From Deroplatys truncata (lineage: Eukaryota; Arthropoda; Insecta; Mantodea; Mantidae), in contig CM060981.1 of the NCBI GenBank assembly GCA_030765065.1, forward strand, positions 228,539,152 to 228,603,151: a stretch of 64,000 nucleotides of DNA, given 5' to 3'. The first letter of the stretch is position 1. Every line of letters begins with the position of its first letter. Below, piece by piece: positions 44,793 to 56,257 of the stretch. A model generated the notes under the pieces. The model was not told where the DNA came from, searched no databases, and worked only from the letters and a program-made list of their open reading frames with translations. The position numbers and the translations under genes were made by a program.

Positions 44793-46950
44793 TCCAGACG
44801 AAGCAGCAAATATATTAATTCAAGTAAAGGAGTAGAGATGTGAAGATATTTTGAAAATTATGTGTTGGCGAGTGAGGAAGAAAACAGCGAAGAAGCAGAA
44901 GAAAGCAGGAGATAAAGTTAATGAATTTGATGCTGATTCTGATAAGGATTCAGAACAACCTAATAATGAATTTGAAAGGGCGTTGTATGGTATGAATGGA
45001 CTTGAGTAATATACTAAATCCTTTCATAGATCGTAATTCATCCTCCTAGACCTGAAGTTGAAGCTCGAGGAAAAGTTAAAGAACAATATATTTAACTCTC
45101 CTGCTTTCCCTAGTCTATTATGAATAAAATTGTTCCTTATATAGACCAACGCTACCAAATAATGACGATGAACTTTTACACTTCGGTTGACTACACCTAG
45201 CAAATGTTCCGAAAGAAATTAAAACCTCACTCTCCTTGACATATGGTTTGAAGTTATTGGCTCACCCAGGTTTTTGGTACACAAAGCCAGAAATGAGGTT
45301 TATTTTTCTGATCAACTGTTTAGGTTTGATAAAAAGATACTGGAGTGGGGAAACAACAGAAAACAAACATGCTGCAATTCTTGAACTGCGGGATGCGTTT
45401 TACAATTTTGTTCATAATATTACACTCTGGGTATGTCACAGTGGATGTACGGTTGCTTAGCTTTATGAGCCAACGTGTCCAAAAGGCATATTCCCGTTAA
45501 ATCCGATAAATATGGAGTTAAAACATAGTGTGCGATGCCGACATACTCAGTAATTCCATACGTCGGAAACGAAAACCGATGGACTCAGTACTTCATGCCA
45601 TCGCGTTTAGTACTGACTTTACAAACAATATTCAGAAGACAAAAAGAAGTCGATTACTGGTTTATTTCCTGTGAGCGCTCTCGTGAACTGTTTGCTGGAG
45701 GACCTCTAGTTGTAGTAACGACGAGTAAGAATACACCAGATATCCCTCCAGGTATGACTAAATTGAAGAATATTAATGCGTGTATATTCTATGCATACAT
45801 ACATACATACATACATACATACATACATACATACATACATACATACATACATACATACATACATACATACATACATACATACATACATACATACATACAT
45901 ACATACATACATACATACATACATACATACATACATACATACATACATACATACATACATACATACATACATACATACATACATACATACATACATACAT
46001 ACATACATACATACATACATACATACATACATACATACATACATACATACATACATACATACATACATACATACATACATACATACATACATACATACAT
46101 ACATACATACATACATACATACATACATACATACATACATACATACATACATACATACATACATACATACATACATACATACATACATACATACATACAT
46201 ACATACATACATACATACATACATACATACATACATACATACATACATACATACATACATACATACATACATACATACATACATACATACATACATACAT
46301 ACATACATACATACATACATACATACATACATACATACATACATACATACATACATACATACATACATACATACATACATACATACATACATACATACAT
46401 ACATACATACATACATACATACATACATACATACATACATACATACATACATACAGTACATGAGGTAACTTAAAAGCCAGAAGTGATCACCTTCTGCAGT
46501 GAAACTAAAGGGGAAGTCAATCAAATTTGACCACCTCTTGACGTTTGACTGAACACCAGCAAAAAACTGACCAGCAAAATCAAAAGGTCTCAGGGAATGT
46601 TGGACACAGTAGCAGTAAGTTTTTATGTAATGTACAAGTTCAGTTCCAAAAGCAATAAGCCTGCTAAACGTTCCGGTTTTCTGAGGAATCTTGCCTTAGA
46701 ATTGTATGAAGAACGTATGAGGTTATAAATGATCAACCAAAGGTGCCAAAAAGATTCGCAACAGTATTCACCAGAGAGGAAAGAGCATAGCTTCCAATTG
46801 AAAGATCTGTGTGATGTGCACTCTGGTTCAGATTCTGAGACTGAAAAGTTATGGTGGCCTTTCGATGCTGTTCTAAAAGCCCGTGTGCAGGAAATAGGAG
46901 TAATACTTGCGAAGAATACAAGAAATAATAGCTCAATCTGAAAAGGGGTA
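44793..46950 (+). pseudogene. piggyBac transposase pseudogene with microsatellite
   Basis: The decayed N-terminus is acidic (about 44793-44990; DPDEAANILIQ, then an SEEENSEEAEES stretch in another frame). Later pieces include ENKHAAILELRDAFYNFV (45360-45413) and SDKYGVKT matching the SKPxKYGIK motif (45510). DYWFISCERSRELFAGGP matches the DNYFTS motif, followed by SKNTPDIPPGM (45650-45760). After the CATA tract come EVITFCSETKGEVNQ (YNKTKGGVD-like) and SGFLRNLALELYEE near 46670-46710. Order and spacing match piggyBac. TTAA-flanked ends were not found. Stops and frameshifts are frequent. Confidence 0.75.
45794..46455. repeat. (CATA)n tetranucleotide array, about 165 units
   Basis: About 662 bp of apparently perfect CATACATA repeat with no interruption visible in the assembly. 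Because 4 and 3 share no factor, all three forward frames read as rotating Tyr-Ile-His-Thr and all three reverse frames as Met-Tyr-Val-Cys, with no stops. The long open frames across it on both strands are therefore artefacts. It lies inside the piggyBac coding region. Confidence 0.98.
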
Positions 46951-46954
46951 AATT

Positions 46955-48340
46955 TCTAACATGATACTTTATAAGATGTAGCATTTAAATTTATAACTTG
47001 ATACCAGTATAAATAAGTTCCAGAATACATAAATACAAGGAAATTATGTATTTGGATTTAACAAATATACTCAAGTTTAAATAAAGTAATTATACAATGA
47101 GATGAGGTAACATGAAGTACTATTATATTTTAGGGTTAATTATACATCATCGCCGTCATTATCATCTACGTATACGGATTACATTCTGAGTGTTTGTACC
47201 GGCTTCAGCTTCTTAACATACCAGCATTTTCTAGAAAAACCAACATTTCCGAGTTCTCCTGGTGTAAATTGTAGCGGCGGGATGTGCTCGCACGTGAGTA
47301 CCACGTGCTATCTTATGCAGATGTTGTTTCGGATCTCTGAAGTTCCTTGAAGTTCTCTGCCGGGCTGGTTGTCGTAGAGCTGAATAAAAATTCCTATCCT
47401 AGCTAACTAATTTGATGTTTCTCAGGATTTAATGTAGGTGAGGGCAAATAATGAACTGAACTTTCCCTTAAACAGCTTAATTAATTCAAAGTATAATGCC
47501 CATTGAGGCAGCTAGTATCTTTCCCACACTTAACACAAAATGATAAAAAAACTATAAATGTAAATTCCTGTTGCTTCTAATTCTTTACGTGGACCTATCT
47601 AACTGGGTCACACGATATTTTCCCACCCACATACACGCACAAAATACTCCGCCTGAGTTACATGTGTTGCATTGTGAGAGTAAAATCAGAGGCTTCTTCC
47701 CCTTTTTATGCCTTCCTACTATGATGCTAGGATTGGCGCCTTATATTATGTAACAATTATTCTAATTGGTTATCTACGTAGCGTGCTATGAAAATATGTT
47801 CCAATTTTAGTAGGCATGCTTCCCTTTGACTTCTCTGGTAAAAATCTCTATCTCCATCTCACTTCACAACTCTCGTTTCTCTTTCTGTTTTTCCAACTCC
47901 CTTGTCTTCCTGAAATTAGACCACTACGTTTATCTCACTCTAATCTCGGACCTCTCTCTCTATTTTCTGTGACTTTCTAAACCCTGTATACATTAGCGTG
48001 TATGTAGATGGAATTGCCCCTGTTGCTCGCTCGTCTGGTAGTTATTAATTACCCTGTACCTTAGAGCCTTGCTTTCATATTAATTACATTCTGTGGTACA
48101 AGTTATTTTACAGTAAAGCTGTTTCTCAATATTATATTATATCATTAGTTATTCCTATTATTTCAATACTCTATTGGGTATATGTCCCCTTACAAAATGC
48201 AAAACTGGCTTGCTCCATTCTATTTACGTGGTCCTTCAAAATCTGCTTATTGAATTACTTAGGTCTATTATATTAAGTATATTAAATTCATCCCTAGGTT
48301 TAAGGGATGAACTCTCAACCTGTCTTTTAGATAACAGCTT
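46955..48340. other. unassigned DNA
   Basis: No gene is recognised. A GC-richer patch at 47262-47390 (TGTAGCGGCGGGATG) could be part of a decayed LTR, but ends and duplication were not found. Confidence 0.3.
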
Positions 48341-48344
48341 TAAA

Positions 48345-48455
48345 ATTATAGTGAAGATCCGTGGTTCAAATACACAGTTTCAGCATTGAACTTTTCAGTT
48401 TTACTTAGCCTACACACGGCTGGTGTGAAGGAACAAGTAATATCCGTTGACTGAC
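48345..48455 (+). repeat. tRNA-derived SINE fragment
   Basis: B-box-like GTGGTTCAAATACAC at 48361, followed by CATTGAACTTTTCAGTTTTA, CTTAGCCTACACACGG and GAACAAGTAATATC. The same order of segments follows the B box of the SINE at 49868, so this is a 5'-truncated relative. Confidence 0.5.
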
Positions 48456-48525
48456 CTAGTAGTAGTTAACTAGGAAGTCCGGAAGTAAAGTACTTAGGAT
48501 ATAGTAAGTTGGCTTGAGGGTGTTA

Positions 48526-49783
48526 CGAGGGCAGTCCCAGCAGCATCCGAGCTAACGTATAGCTAGCGGTTGTTGTTTCAAACAAATGACTATGGTATAA
48601 AGTATCAACATTATAAAGCTGAAGTTTTAAATTTGACGAAGCTACGTTGTTTAGTAATTATTTGGCAGTCATTAATAGTGAACTCTCTCAGCAAATTTGT
48701 AAACATGGACAAACTGGTCATGTTAATGATACAATATTTTCATTTGAATGGTCTTAGACCAACTAATGGTAAAGCTGGGCTAGATTCTACTCTGGGGAGT
48801 CTGCAACAGTAAAATATTGGGTGGCGGAGTTTAAGCGAGGCCGTACGAGCTGCCAAGAGGAACATAACCGTGGTCGAACAAATGAGGTGACCACGCCAGA
48901 AGTTGTGAAGAAAATCCACAAAATGGTATTGGATGACCGTCGACTGAAAGTGCGCGAGCTAGCAGACATCGTAGGCATTTCAAAAAGTGGTGTACATTGC
49001 ATGCTGACTGAAAATTTGGAGATGCGAAAGCTTTGCACAAGAATTAGTGCCGCGGTTACTCACAATGGAACAAAAATAGCGTTGTGAGGATACTTCAGTC
49101 GAGTGTTTCGCTGCAGTAAAGCCGAGTTTTTGCATATATTCATAACCATGGATGAAACATGGGTGCATATCTTCAGACCTGAGAAGAAGGAACAATCAGA
49201 ATGTTCCAGTCAAAGTGGATTGAAAGGGGAGAATCACTCCAAAGAAGGCAAAGACAGTTCCATCTGCAGGCAAAGTCAGTTTTTTGGAATGCTCATGGGA
49301 TAATTTTCATCGATTATCTTTAAAAAGTAAAAGCAATCAATATTGAGCATTATGCGAACTTATTTCAGCATTTGTATGATGAAATCAAGCAAAAACAGCA
49401 GTAATTAGGACAAACGAAGTTTTTGTTTCATCAAGACAATGCACCAGTTCACACATCCATTATCGCCACGGCCAAAATTAATGAATTAAAGTTTGAATTG
49501 CTTCCTCATGCACCCTATTCACCAGATTTTGCTCCATCTGATTATTTTCTGTTTTCAAAGTTCAAGAAATGACTTGCTGATAAAAGACTTACCAACAATG
49601 AAGAGGTGGAATCTGCAGTTGATGGCTATTTTGCAGAACTCTACGGTTCTCACTTTAAGTAGGATATCGAAGCGATTGAACATCACTGGGAAAAGTGTAT
49701 CGTGCTGAAAAGAGACTATGTAGAGAATTAAACCAAATGTTTGTGTTTTCTTTGTTAGCTCGGGTGCTTCTGGGACAGCTCTG
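48526..49783 (+). mobile_element. mariner transposon, complete ends
   Basis: The left end is CGAGGGCAGTCCCAGCAGCA. The right end on the minus strand is CAGAGCTGTCCCAGAAGCAC. Both continue TCCGAGCTAAC or CCCGAGCTAAC, and both are flanked by TA (48524-48525 and 49784-49785). Length 1258 bp is normal for mariner. Confidence 0.92.
48705..49731 (+). pseudogene. mariner transposase pseudogene (DD34D)
   Basis: The start ATG at 48705 (MDKLVMLMIQYFHLNGL) fits a mariner N-terminus. Next come WVAEFKRGRTS, VVKKIHKMVLDDRRLKVREL and the second HTH GISKSGVHCMLTENLEMRKL. The first catalytic Asp lies in ITMDETWVH (49144). The second is in LFHQDNAPVHTS (49435-49437) and the third in FAPSDYFLF (49540-49542), with exactly 34 residues between them, the mariner DD34D signature. 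The C-terminus is VLKRDYVEN followed by TAA at 49729-49731. All three Asp codons survive, but several frameshifts and stops (for example at 49087, 49301 and 49571) kill the gene. It is relatively young compared with the other mariners here. Confidence 0.88.
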
Positions 49784-49867
49784 TATTTCAAAATGAATTT
49801 GAGAAAGTCTTATAGTGTATCGGGAAAAAATGTGAGTCATTTGGGGAATTTAATGTCGTACCAGCAT

Positions 49868-50075
49868 ATTGCCATGGAAGCTCAGTTGGCTAGAGCTTCG
49901 GCACGATGAGACTAAGATCGGGGTTCAAATCCTGGCTTTGTCATTGAATTTTCCGTCCGGCTCTACCTTTTAAACTTTGGCCTACACATGGTATATGAAA
50001 GAGTAATATTTATCTCAGAGTGAAGAAGCTCATTATGCTTAATTCTGTCACTATGTCTCGTACTACACATTGAGC
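49868..50075 (+). mobile_element. tRNA-derived SINE
   Basis: The A-box-like TGGAAGCTCAGTTGGCTAGA and B box CGGGGTTCAAATCCTGG (49920) form a convincing Pol III promoter. They are followed by CATTGAATTTTCCGTCC, TTGGCCTACACATGG and GAGTAATATTTATCTCAG. Related fragments lie at 48345 and possibly 63055. Confidence 0.65.
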
Positions 50076-50128
50076 AACCTCATCTTGAAGGTTTGATAAT
50101 TTTGGGCATCTGACAGTTAAGTAAAAAT

Positions 50129-50885
50129 ATCTGATGTTTTACACTCACATGACTTTCTCTACCCTTGTAAAACTATTTTGACAAAGGCGTATCCCCCATC
50201 TACTTCATGTTAATCGACTTATTGAGATGTTAATCTTATTGCTAATTTTCTTGTAGATGTAAGGGGAATTGGTAGGCTTTAAGCGATAGTCAAATATTTT
50301 AAATGCTGGTTGCTATGGGGCGCATTCAATTCTCTTTGCATTACCAGAGCAAAAAAAATGAATAACGAATTTCAGAAAAAGTATAAGATTTGGAAAATTT
50401 AAGGGAATAACAAGCACTATCTCGAAAATGGTTCATCCAAAAAAATGCATATGACATAAATTGTGTATTTTAACGCGATCTACATTTTTGTGTAGTAAAA
50501 CTTTGTCTATCTCTTATGGTTTACCAGTTGTGCAAAAGTCGTTCAAATCAAAAGTGTTAGAGCAATTTGTGAGAAAGTTAAAATATTCGAAAAATGATCC
50601 ATCTAAAGGGTATTCTGGGGTGGGGGGATTTTCTTGAAAACCTTCGTGTCGCATCTCTGGAAGATACTGAACCTAAATACCCAGTTTGGTGTTTATCCGG
50701 CTGTTTGTTTCCGAGTTATGCTGTTCACAGACACACAGACACACACACAGATATTCACACGGACATGTTTCCAAAACTATTTTTTTGGATTCAGGGATTC
50801 TCAAAACATGTATTTCCGGTGAAATCTCGGTATCAAATCTTTGGGTGGAATACAATACTACCTCTACTTACTATAAAGTAATAAA
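50129..50885 (+). repeat. ACTTTCTCTAC-family repeat, full length
   Basis: From ATCTGATGTTTTACACTCAC, then ATGACTTTCTCTACCC, through TTAAGCGATAGTCAAATATT, TCTGGAAGATACTGAACC and CACAGACACACAGACACACA, to CTACTTACTATAAAGTAAT, where the last part of the palindrome is lost. The 164-codon frame crossing its right edge is incidental. Confidence 0.78.
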
Positions 50886-50889
50886 TAAT

Positions 50890-51450
50890 ACAAAAGAAGC
50901 AAAGAAAAACAGAAATCGTCGGTCTTTCATTCGCAACAATCTTGAATGTTTTAAATATAAATTCCTCCAAGCAATACATTTCCACCACTGTATATTTTCT
51001 TTTTACACAAAGTATCTTCAGAACGCAATGCTGTTCTGCAAGAATAGCGGAAATTGGCGAGCCATTTGCAAGAAAATTTACGACGGAAGAGAGGGGAGTT
51101 GTGGCACCAAAATGAAGCGAGTGTTTCAGACGCGATATCGCCCAGCCTCATGTTATTTCAGCAACGCGCAGTCGCCATAAAGAAGCGGAACCAGTTAAAA
51201 GGTTAATCGATATTTATGTGATCTGCTCGCTTCTTTGCACGCACTTCCTTCCCGCACTCTCTCCCTATTAAAGTGTGGTAGGATTTAGCGGCCGTTTTCA
51301 CATTCCAAGATCACTTTAATATTATTACATGCAACTTTTAAATTATGCTGCGTTTTCGGTGTAATTTATTACATATTTTGTAATAACTTTGTCATTGGCT
51401 AGGCCATCTTCACTAATAATGCTGTATACAATCTGCAGAAAAATGAGTTT
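50890..51450. other. unassigned DNA
   Basis: Sequence between two repeat copies with no recognised gene. GC-richer patches near 51050-51180 contain no conserved frame. Confidence 0.35.
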
Positions 51451-51456
51451 AAAAAG

Positions 51457-52345
51457 TCTGATGTGTTACACTCAGATGACTTTCTCTACTCTTGTATAAA
51501 CTATTTTTACTAACGCTTATTCTCCATCTACTTCATGTTAATCGAGATAAAAATTTACAGACTCTATCTTATTACTACTTTTCTTGTAGATGTGAGGGGA
51601 AAATATATTTACAAGGGCAATATAGAAAAACAGTAGCCTTTAAGCACATACATATCTCTTAATAGCTGGTTGCTAGTTGCAGCACCATTCCCTTTGCCAC
51701 AGATTAATACTCTTTGCATATCCAAGACAAAAAAATGAATAAGGAATTCCCATTTGAGAAAATAAGTATTGAAAAATTTAAGGGAATAACAAGCAATATC
51801 TCGAAAATGGTTCACTCAACAAAAAAATGTATATGACATAAATTGTGTATTTTAACGCGATCTACATTTTTTGTGTAGTAAAATTTTGTTTATCTCTTGT
51901 GGTTTACCAGTTATGCAAAAGTCGTTCTCAACGAAGAATACTTTTGGAGACATTCCCAGAAAATTCGAGATATACATTTCATTTGTCATGAAAATATCTT
52001 AAACTTGTGATATTGAAATGAAAATCGTTAGGGCCATTTTTGAGAAAATTAAAATTTTCGAAAAATGTTCCATGAAAAGGGTAATCTGGTGTGGTGGGAT
52101 TTTCTTGAAAACCTTTGTGTCGCATCTCTGGAAGATACTGAACCTAAATACCAAGTTTGGTGTTTATCCGATTCTTCGTTTCTGAGTTATGCTGTTCACA
52201 GACACACACACACACACACACACACACAGACGGACATGTTTCCAAAAATGCATTTTTTGGATTCAGGGGGTCTCAAAATATATATTTCCGGTGAAATCTC
52301 GGTATCGAATTTTTGGGTGGAATACAATAATTCCCCTACTTACTA
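51457..52345 (+). repeat. ACTTTCTCTAC-family repeat, full length
   Basis: From TCTGATGTGTTACACTCAGA, then TGACTTTCTCTACTC, to CCCCTACTTACTA at 52332-52345. It is very similar to the copy at 35813 (shared AGTAGCCTTTAAGCA and TTGCCACAGATTAAT segments), so these two form a subgroup. The central tract is (CA)n at 52202-52227. The end is cut just before the second arm of the palindrome. Confidence 0.8.
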
Positions 52346-52421
52346 GGCAAAATGTGCAACAGTGTGTAAAATAAGTATATAAAATTAAACCAGTAGCATG
52401 CCTTTTACATTTGTCGTTTAA

Positions 52422-53542
52422 AGATGGATTTCCACATAGCCTACCGTGTTCCGACTGTGCGCCGACTGTGTTTCGGTCATGTGCTGTGTTTAGGAACAGC
52501 CAAAGAGCACCTTCCAATTATAATTTACGAAATGTGTTCATTTCCACATGACCTACCGTGTCTCTGTTGTGTTCCAACTGTGCACCGACCGTGCTGTCGA
52601 CAATCAATCATGAGATTGATTTTATGAAAGTGACCGGGACACAGTCGCGACATGGTAGAGACACGGTAGGCTATATGGAAATTACCAAACAGCAACCGCT
52701 ATTTACGTTATTGTCGGCTATTTACGTTATTTTCCGTAATGATTCGGAACACGCATTGTTCAGGGAAGCCATTCGCTGATTCAACGTCCTCGGAGCTACA
52801 GGATCTGTCACATAAAGATTATGGCAACACAATGATTAAACATAACTTCTGGAAGGTTGTAGGCGAAAGGCTGAAAAGTCTTATCTTCTCTAAAACCAAA
52901 TAAGCGCCACAGAGTATAACGATGTCTTCCTATTCGTGATTTATTCCTTATTGAAACGGATCACAAAACGATCAGATGGAATCAGAGGCGCATCAGGATT
53001 GTTTTAGGGAGGCGCTAATATATTTTGAGAGATACCTTACTAATGAGTAAAATGTAGTTCGTAATACAGAATTTTAATTTTTCATTTTCAAACATCATAA
53101 AAGTGATCCACGAAGTGATCCTTTGGACGCAAGATTTAATTGAGAAAACTACGAAATTATTTATTAAATAAAGATGCCTTATAAGCGTATTATTTGAGTG
53201 TTACTTTAAGTCATCCTCATTGTAGTGAGACAATTCGTCTTCAGAAGTTATTTAATACTAAATGTAAAGCATATTTGATTCGGTATAGTCCATGATAAAT
53301 TCACTCATTGACTGAACCAAAACATTTAATAAGAATAAAGGTGCTGATTTTGGCTTTACCAAAGCAACACAAGTTGTATGTTTCTTCTGTAATTAGGAGA
53401 GTACTATAGATCCGCTTAGTCCCTCCCTAGGTCCGTCTATGGATCGAAACAAGCATGTCGGGAAACAGTAGGTTATGTGGAAATCAAGACTACACTCCAC
53501 GGTGCACAGTCGGAACACGGCAGGCTATATGGAAATCCACCT
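52422..53542. mobile_element. DNA transposon with ~40-bp TIRs, TTAA flanks
   Basis: The left end AGATGGATTTCCACATAGCC and the minus-strand right end AGGTGGATTTCCATATAGCC both continue into CTACCGTGTTCCGACTGTGC or a one-base variant, giving inverted repeats of roughly 40 bp. Both are flanked by TTAA (52418-52421 and 53543-53546). Additional copies of the same terminal motif lie inside at about 52539-52565, 52655-52682 and 53450-53482. No transposase gene is visible, so it is non-autonomous. TTAA suggests piggyBac or another TTAA-using group, but the ends lack the usual piggyBac CCC start. Confidence 0.75.
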
Positions 53543-53621
53543 TTAATCTCCAACTACTATACAGGAGCTCTCGCTGTAGGAATTGAAATGAGCTGAAATG
53601 AGTCAGTAAGTCTCTTCATAT

Positions 53622-54388
53622 TGTCGCGAACATGATTCGGCGACGTGGGGGATAGCTGTTTGAGGGTGGTAAAAGGAAGGCAGCTGGTAGAGCAATGATA
53701 ACAACGGGACTTAAATTAAGCTAATATGTTAAGAAATATTAAGTAATTTGTTGGTTGCGCATGTTTGGTTTACAAAGGTGGTGTTTGCAATATAATACAT
53801 TAATCCTGGCCAATGTTATTCTGATTATGGGGTTACTAATACAAAGCCTTACCTTAAGAAATGTGTCATGGTGTGTCTAGGCGAGGTAAGAGATGAAGTG
53901 GAAGAAGTGGTAGCCAGTTGAGCCCGGAGCGACGCCTCAAGACGTACACAACAATGTGGAGGTTCCCCCGACGGTTAAAGGCAAGACGGTCGGGTCTACA
54001 GTCCCTTAAATAGATTTAGCGGCGTCCCGGAAGGGCATTCCAACATGGTGACCGTTCTCTCAATATTGAGAACCAACGCCCTGATAGTGGGCAGACTTAG
54101 CCAATCAGCACCAAATGTTTAAATGCTCTAGAATATCCGGTGTGACGTCAAAGTGCAAATGTGCACGTAGACCAACGGAAGTTGGTGGCATCAAAAAGTC
54201 CACTGGAAGTGCCATCGGAAAAGGCTGGTCACTTCCATCCTGTTACTTAATCAGCTTATAACAAAGCTTGCATTTTTCCAAGAATATGTAAAAATAAAAT
54301 CCTAATAAATTCAGATTAATTAATTCTTGATTAATAAAATATTACTAAAGCAATATAATTTAAACTCTCGCCAATGACACATGCGGCA
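53622..54388 (+). mobile_element. solo LTR (gypsy-type), ATAT target
   Basis: A 767-bp segment starts TGTCGCGAACATG and ends CACATGCGGCA, flanked by ATAT at 53618-53621 and 54389-54392. The ends are short inverted repeats (TGTCGC/GCGGCA). It shares AAAGTCCACTGG (54195) with the LTR at 43941. AATAAA-type signals lie near 54293 and a TTAAATAG TATA-like box near 54004. Confidence 0.75.
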
Positions 54389-54392
54389 ATAT

Positions 54393-54735
54393 CCTCCTCC
54401 TTAGCGTAAGAAACGTTCCAGAAGAATTGTCTTTCTGTACTTTCTGGGACTAAACATCTGAAGCAGCAAAGGCTTCATGTAGCGCAATCGATGCCATCTC
54501 TGAGGCGTAAAGTAAGTGAAGAAGCTGACACTGTGAACAACCACTGGTCAGTAAAGCTTCCTTGCGTACCGCAATGGCAGTTTCATTAACGGCAGAAGCT
54601 CCAATCTTCCTTTACGCAAGCCCACATTGCTTTTTCTCAGATTTCTCTACTGCAGCGACCAAGGAGCAAGTTATTTGATACTATGTGCTTTATAAGTATT
54701 AAGTTTACGTACTACATAGACATTTTTTCTCTATA
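54393..54735. other. unassigned DNA
   Basis: No gene or repeat landmark is recognised between the solo LTR and the SINE. Confidence 0.35.
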
Positions 54736-55253
54736 CATTTTACGTCGCTTTAACTACGTAGTCATATCGTCACGGATCTTTTGAGGATACCTCTTGGATC
54801 GGTGTATGGTGGACAGTTAGTTGCCTTCTAGGCCTAATCCCTGCACTATACCATCTTACATGTCAAAGAAGCATGTGCATAGTAACTGTACCTCTGCTTC
54901 TGTGATGCGTAGATGGCAGCTTCCATACGTATCTACAGAAAGTTTAGTGCATAGATACTGTATCTCTGTTTCCATATGTGCCGGGCAGATGGCATTAGGT
55001 TGTCGTCCATTCTACCTGATTTCATTATCTGTGGATAGATGGCAGAGTGCTCTTTATTATTTTAAATTTTATTATTGTTTTAGACCTAAGGTGGTACTTT
55101 GGGTCGTGTTATTAAATACGGTATTTATCTTGGCGACTGAGGGAAACCACGAAAAATAAAAACAGTCAGATTGGTCGGCTCATTGAATTTGAACCTCGGA
55201 CGTCCGAATACGGGCCACAAACGTTGCCGTCTGAGCCATCTCCTTCGGGAACT
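54736..55253 (-). mobile_element. tRNA-derived SINE, family 1
   Basis: The minus-strand head is near 55253 (CGAAGGAGATGGCTCAGACG), with B box complement near 55190. The body complement has CCTAAGGTGGTACTTTGGG and GTAGATGGCAGCTTCC. The 3' end is near 54740 (complement TTTTACGTCGCTTTAACTAC). As in the 36917 copy, part of the body appears twice (GTGCATAGTAACTGTACCTC and GTGCATAGATACTGTATCTC). No clear target duplication. Confidence 0.75.
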
Positions 55254-55489
55254 GTTATATTACGATGTTTTAATACTAATCTATTTCGTCGATCATTCTG
55301 TGACATCAAAATTTTAATGTGTCCATAGCGTAATTTAAAAAAATCTGGCTTTCATTAACATAATCTGCAATTATGGTGTATTAATGTTCAGGTTTTAAAA
55401 AATGTGTTATAAAAATAAACGTTTCTTTAACAGTGTTGTAGACAAAAGTTGTCCGTGTTTGTGTATAACATCAGAATGTGATGAAAAAA

Positions 55490-56257
55490 TCTGATGTGTT
55501 ACACTCATATGACTTTCTCTACTCTTGTATAAACTATTGTTACAAACCCGTATTCTCCATATGCTTCGTGTTAATCGAGATATCGAGATGTTAATCTTAT
55601 TGCTAATTTTCTTGTAGATGCAAAGGGAAATTGGTAGGCTTTAAGCGATAGTCAAATATTTTAAGAGCTGGTTGCTATGTGGAGTATTCCATTCTCTTTG
55701 CATTGCCAGGACAAAAAAATGAATAACGAATTTGAGAAAAAGTATAAGTATTGGAAAATTTAAGGGAATAACAAGCTATCTTAAAACGCGATCTACATTT
55801 TTGTGTAGTAAAAGATTTTCCATCTCTTATGGTTTACCAGTTATGCAAAAGTCGTTCACAATGAAGAATGCTTTTGGAGACATTCCCAGAAAATTCGAGA
55901 TATGCATTTCATTTTTCATGAAAATATCTTAAACATATGATATTTTAATCAAAATCGTAACAGGCATTTTTGAGAAAATTAAAATTTTCGAAAACTGTTC
56001 TATGTAAAGGGTAATCTGGGGGGGATTTTCTTGAAAACCTTCGTGTCGCATCTCTGGAAGATACTGAACCTAAATACCAAGTTTGTGTTTATCCGACTGT
56101 TCGTTTATGAGTTATGCTGTTCACAGACAGACAGACAGACATACACACACACGGACATGTTTCTCAAAAGATATATTTCAGGTGAAATCTGGTATCGAAT
56201 TTTTGGGTGGAATACAATACTTCCCCTACTTACTATACGTAGTAGAGAAAGTAAAAA
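55490..56257 (+). repeat. ACTTTCTCTAC-family repeat, full length
   Basis: From TCTGATGTGTTACACTCATA, then TGACTTTCTCTACTC, to CTTACTATACGTAGTAGAGA and AAGTAAAAATT. It has an intact terminal palindrome. The central tract is a GACA repeat running into CA (56127-56153). It is shorter than the 35813 copy because of a deletion after the AATAACAAGCTATCTT stretch. Confidence 0.8.

Noticed and set aside
45535-46524. Open frames of 219-312 codons on both strands across 45.5-46.5 kb
   Set aside because: They are translations of the (CATA)n array (rotating Tyr-Ile-His-Thr or Met-Tyr-Val-Cys). Only the first ~85 codons of the plus-strand frame hold real piggyBac-derived sequence.
48787-49195. Minus-strand frames opposite the DD34D mariner
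   Set aside because: They are shadow frames of the plus-strand transposase, which carries the family motifs.
5360-56257. Helitron identity for the ACTTTCTCTAC family
   Set aside because: The TC-like start and hairpin near one end were suggestive, but no CTRR terminus and no A/T insertion pattern is consistent between copies.
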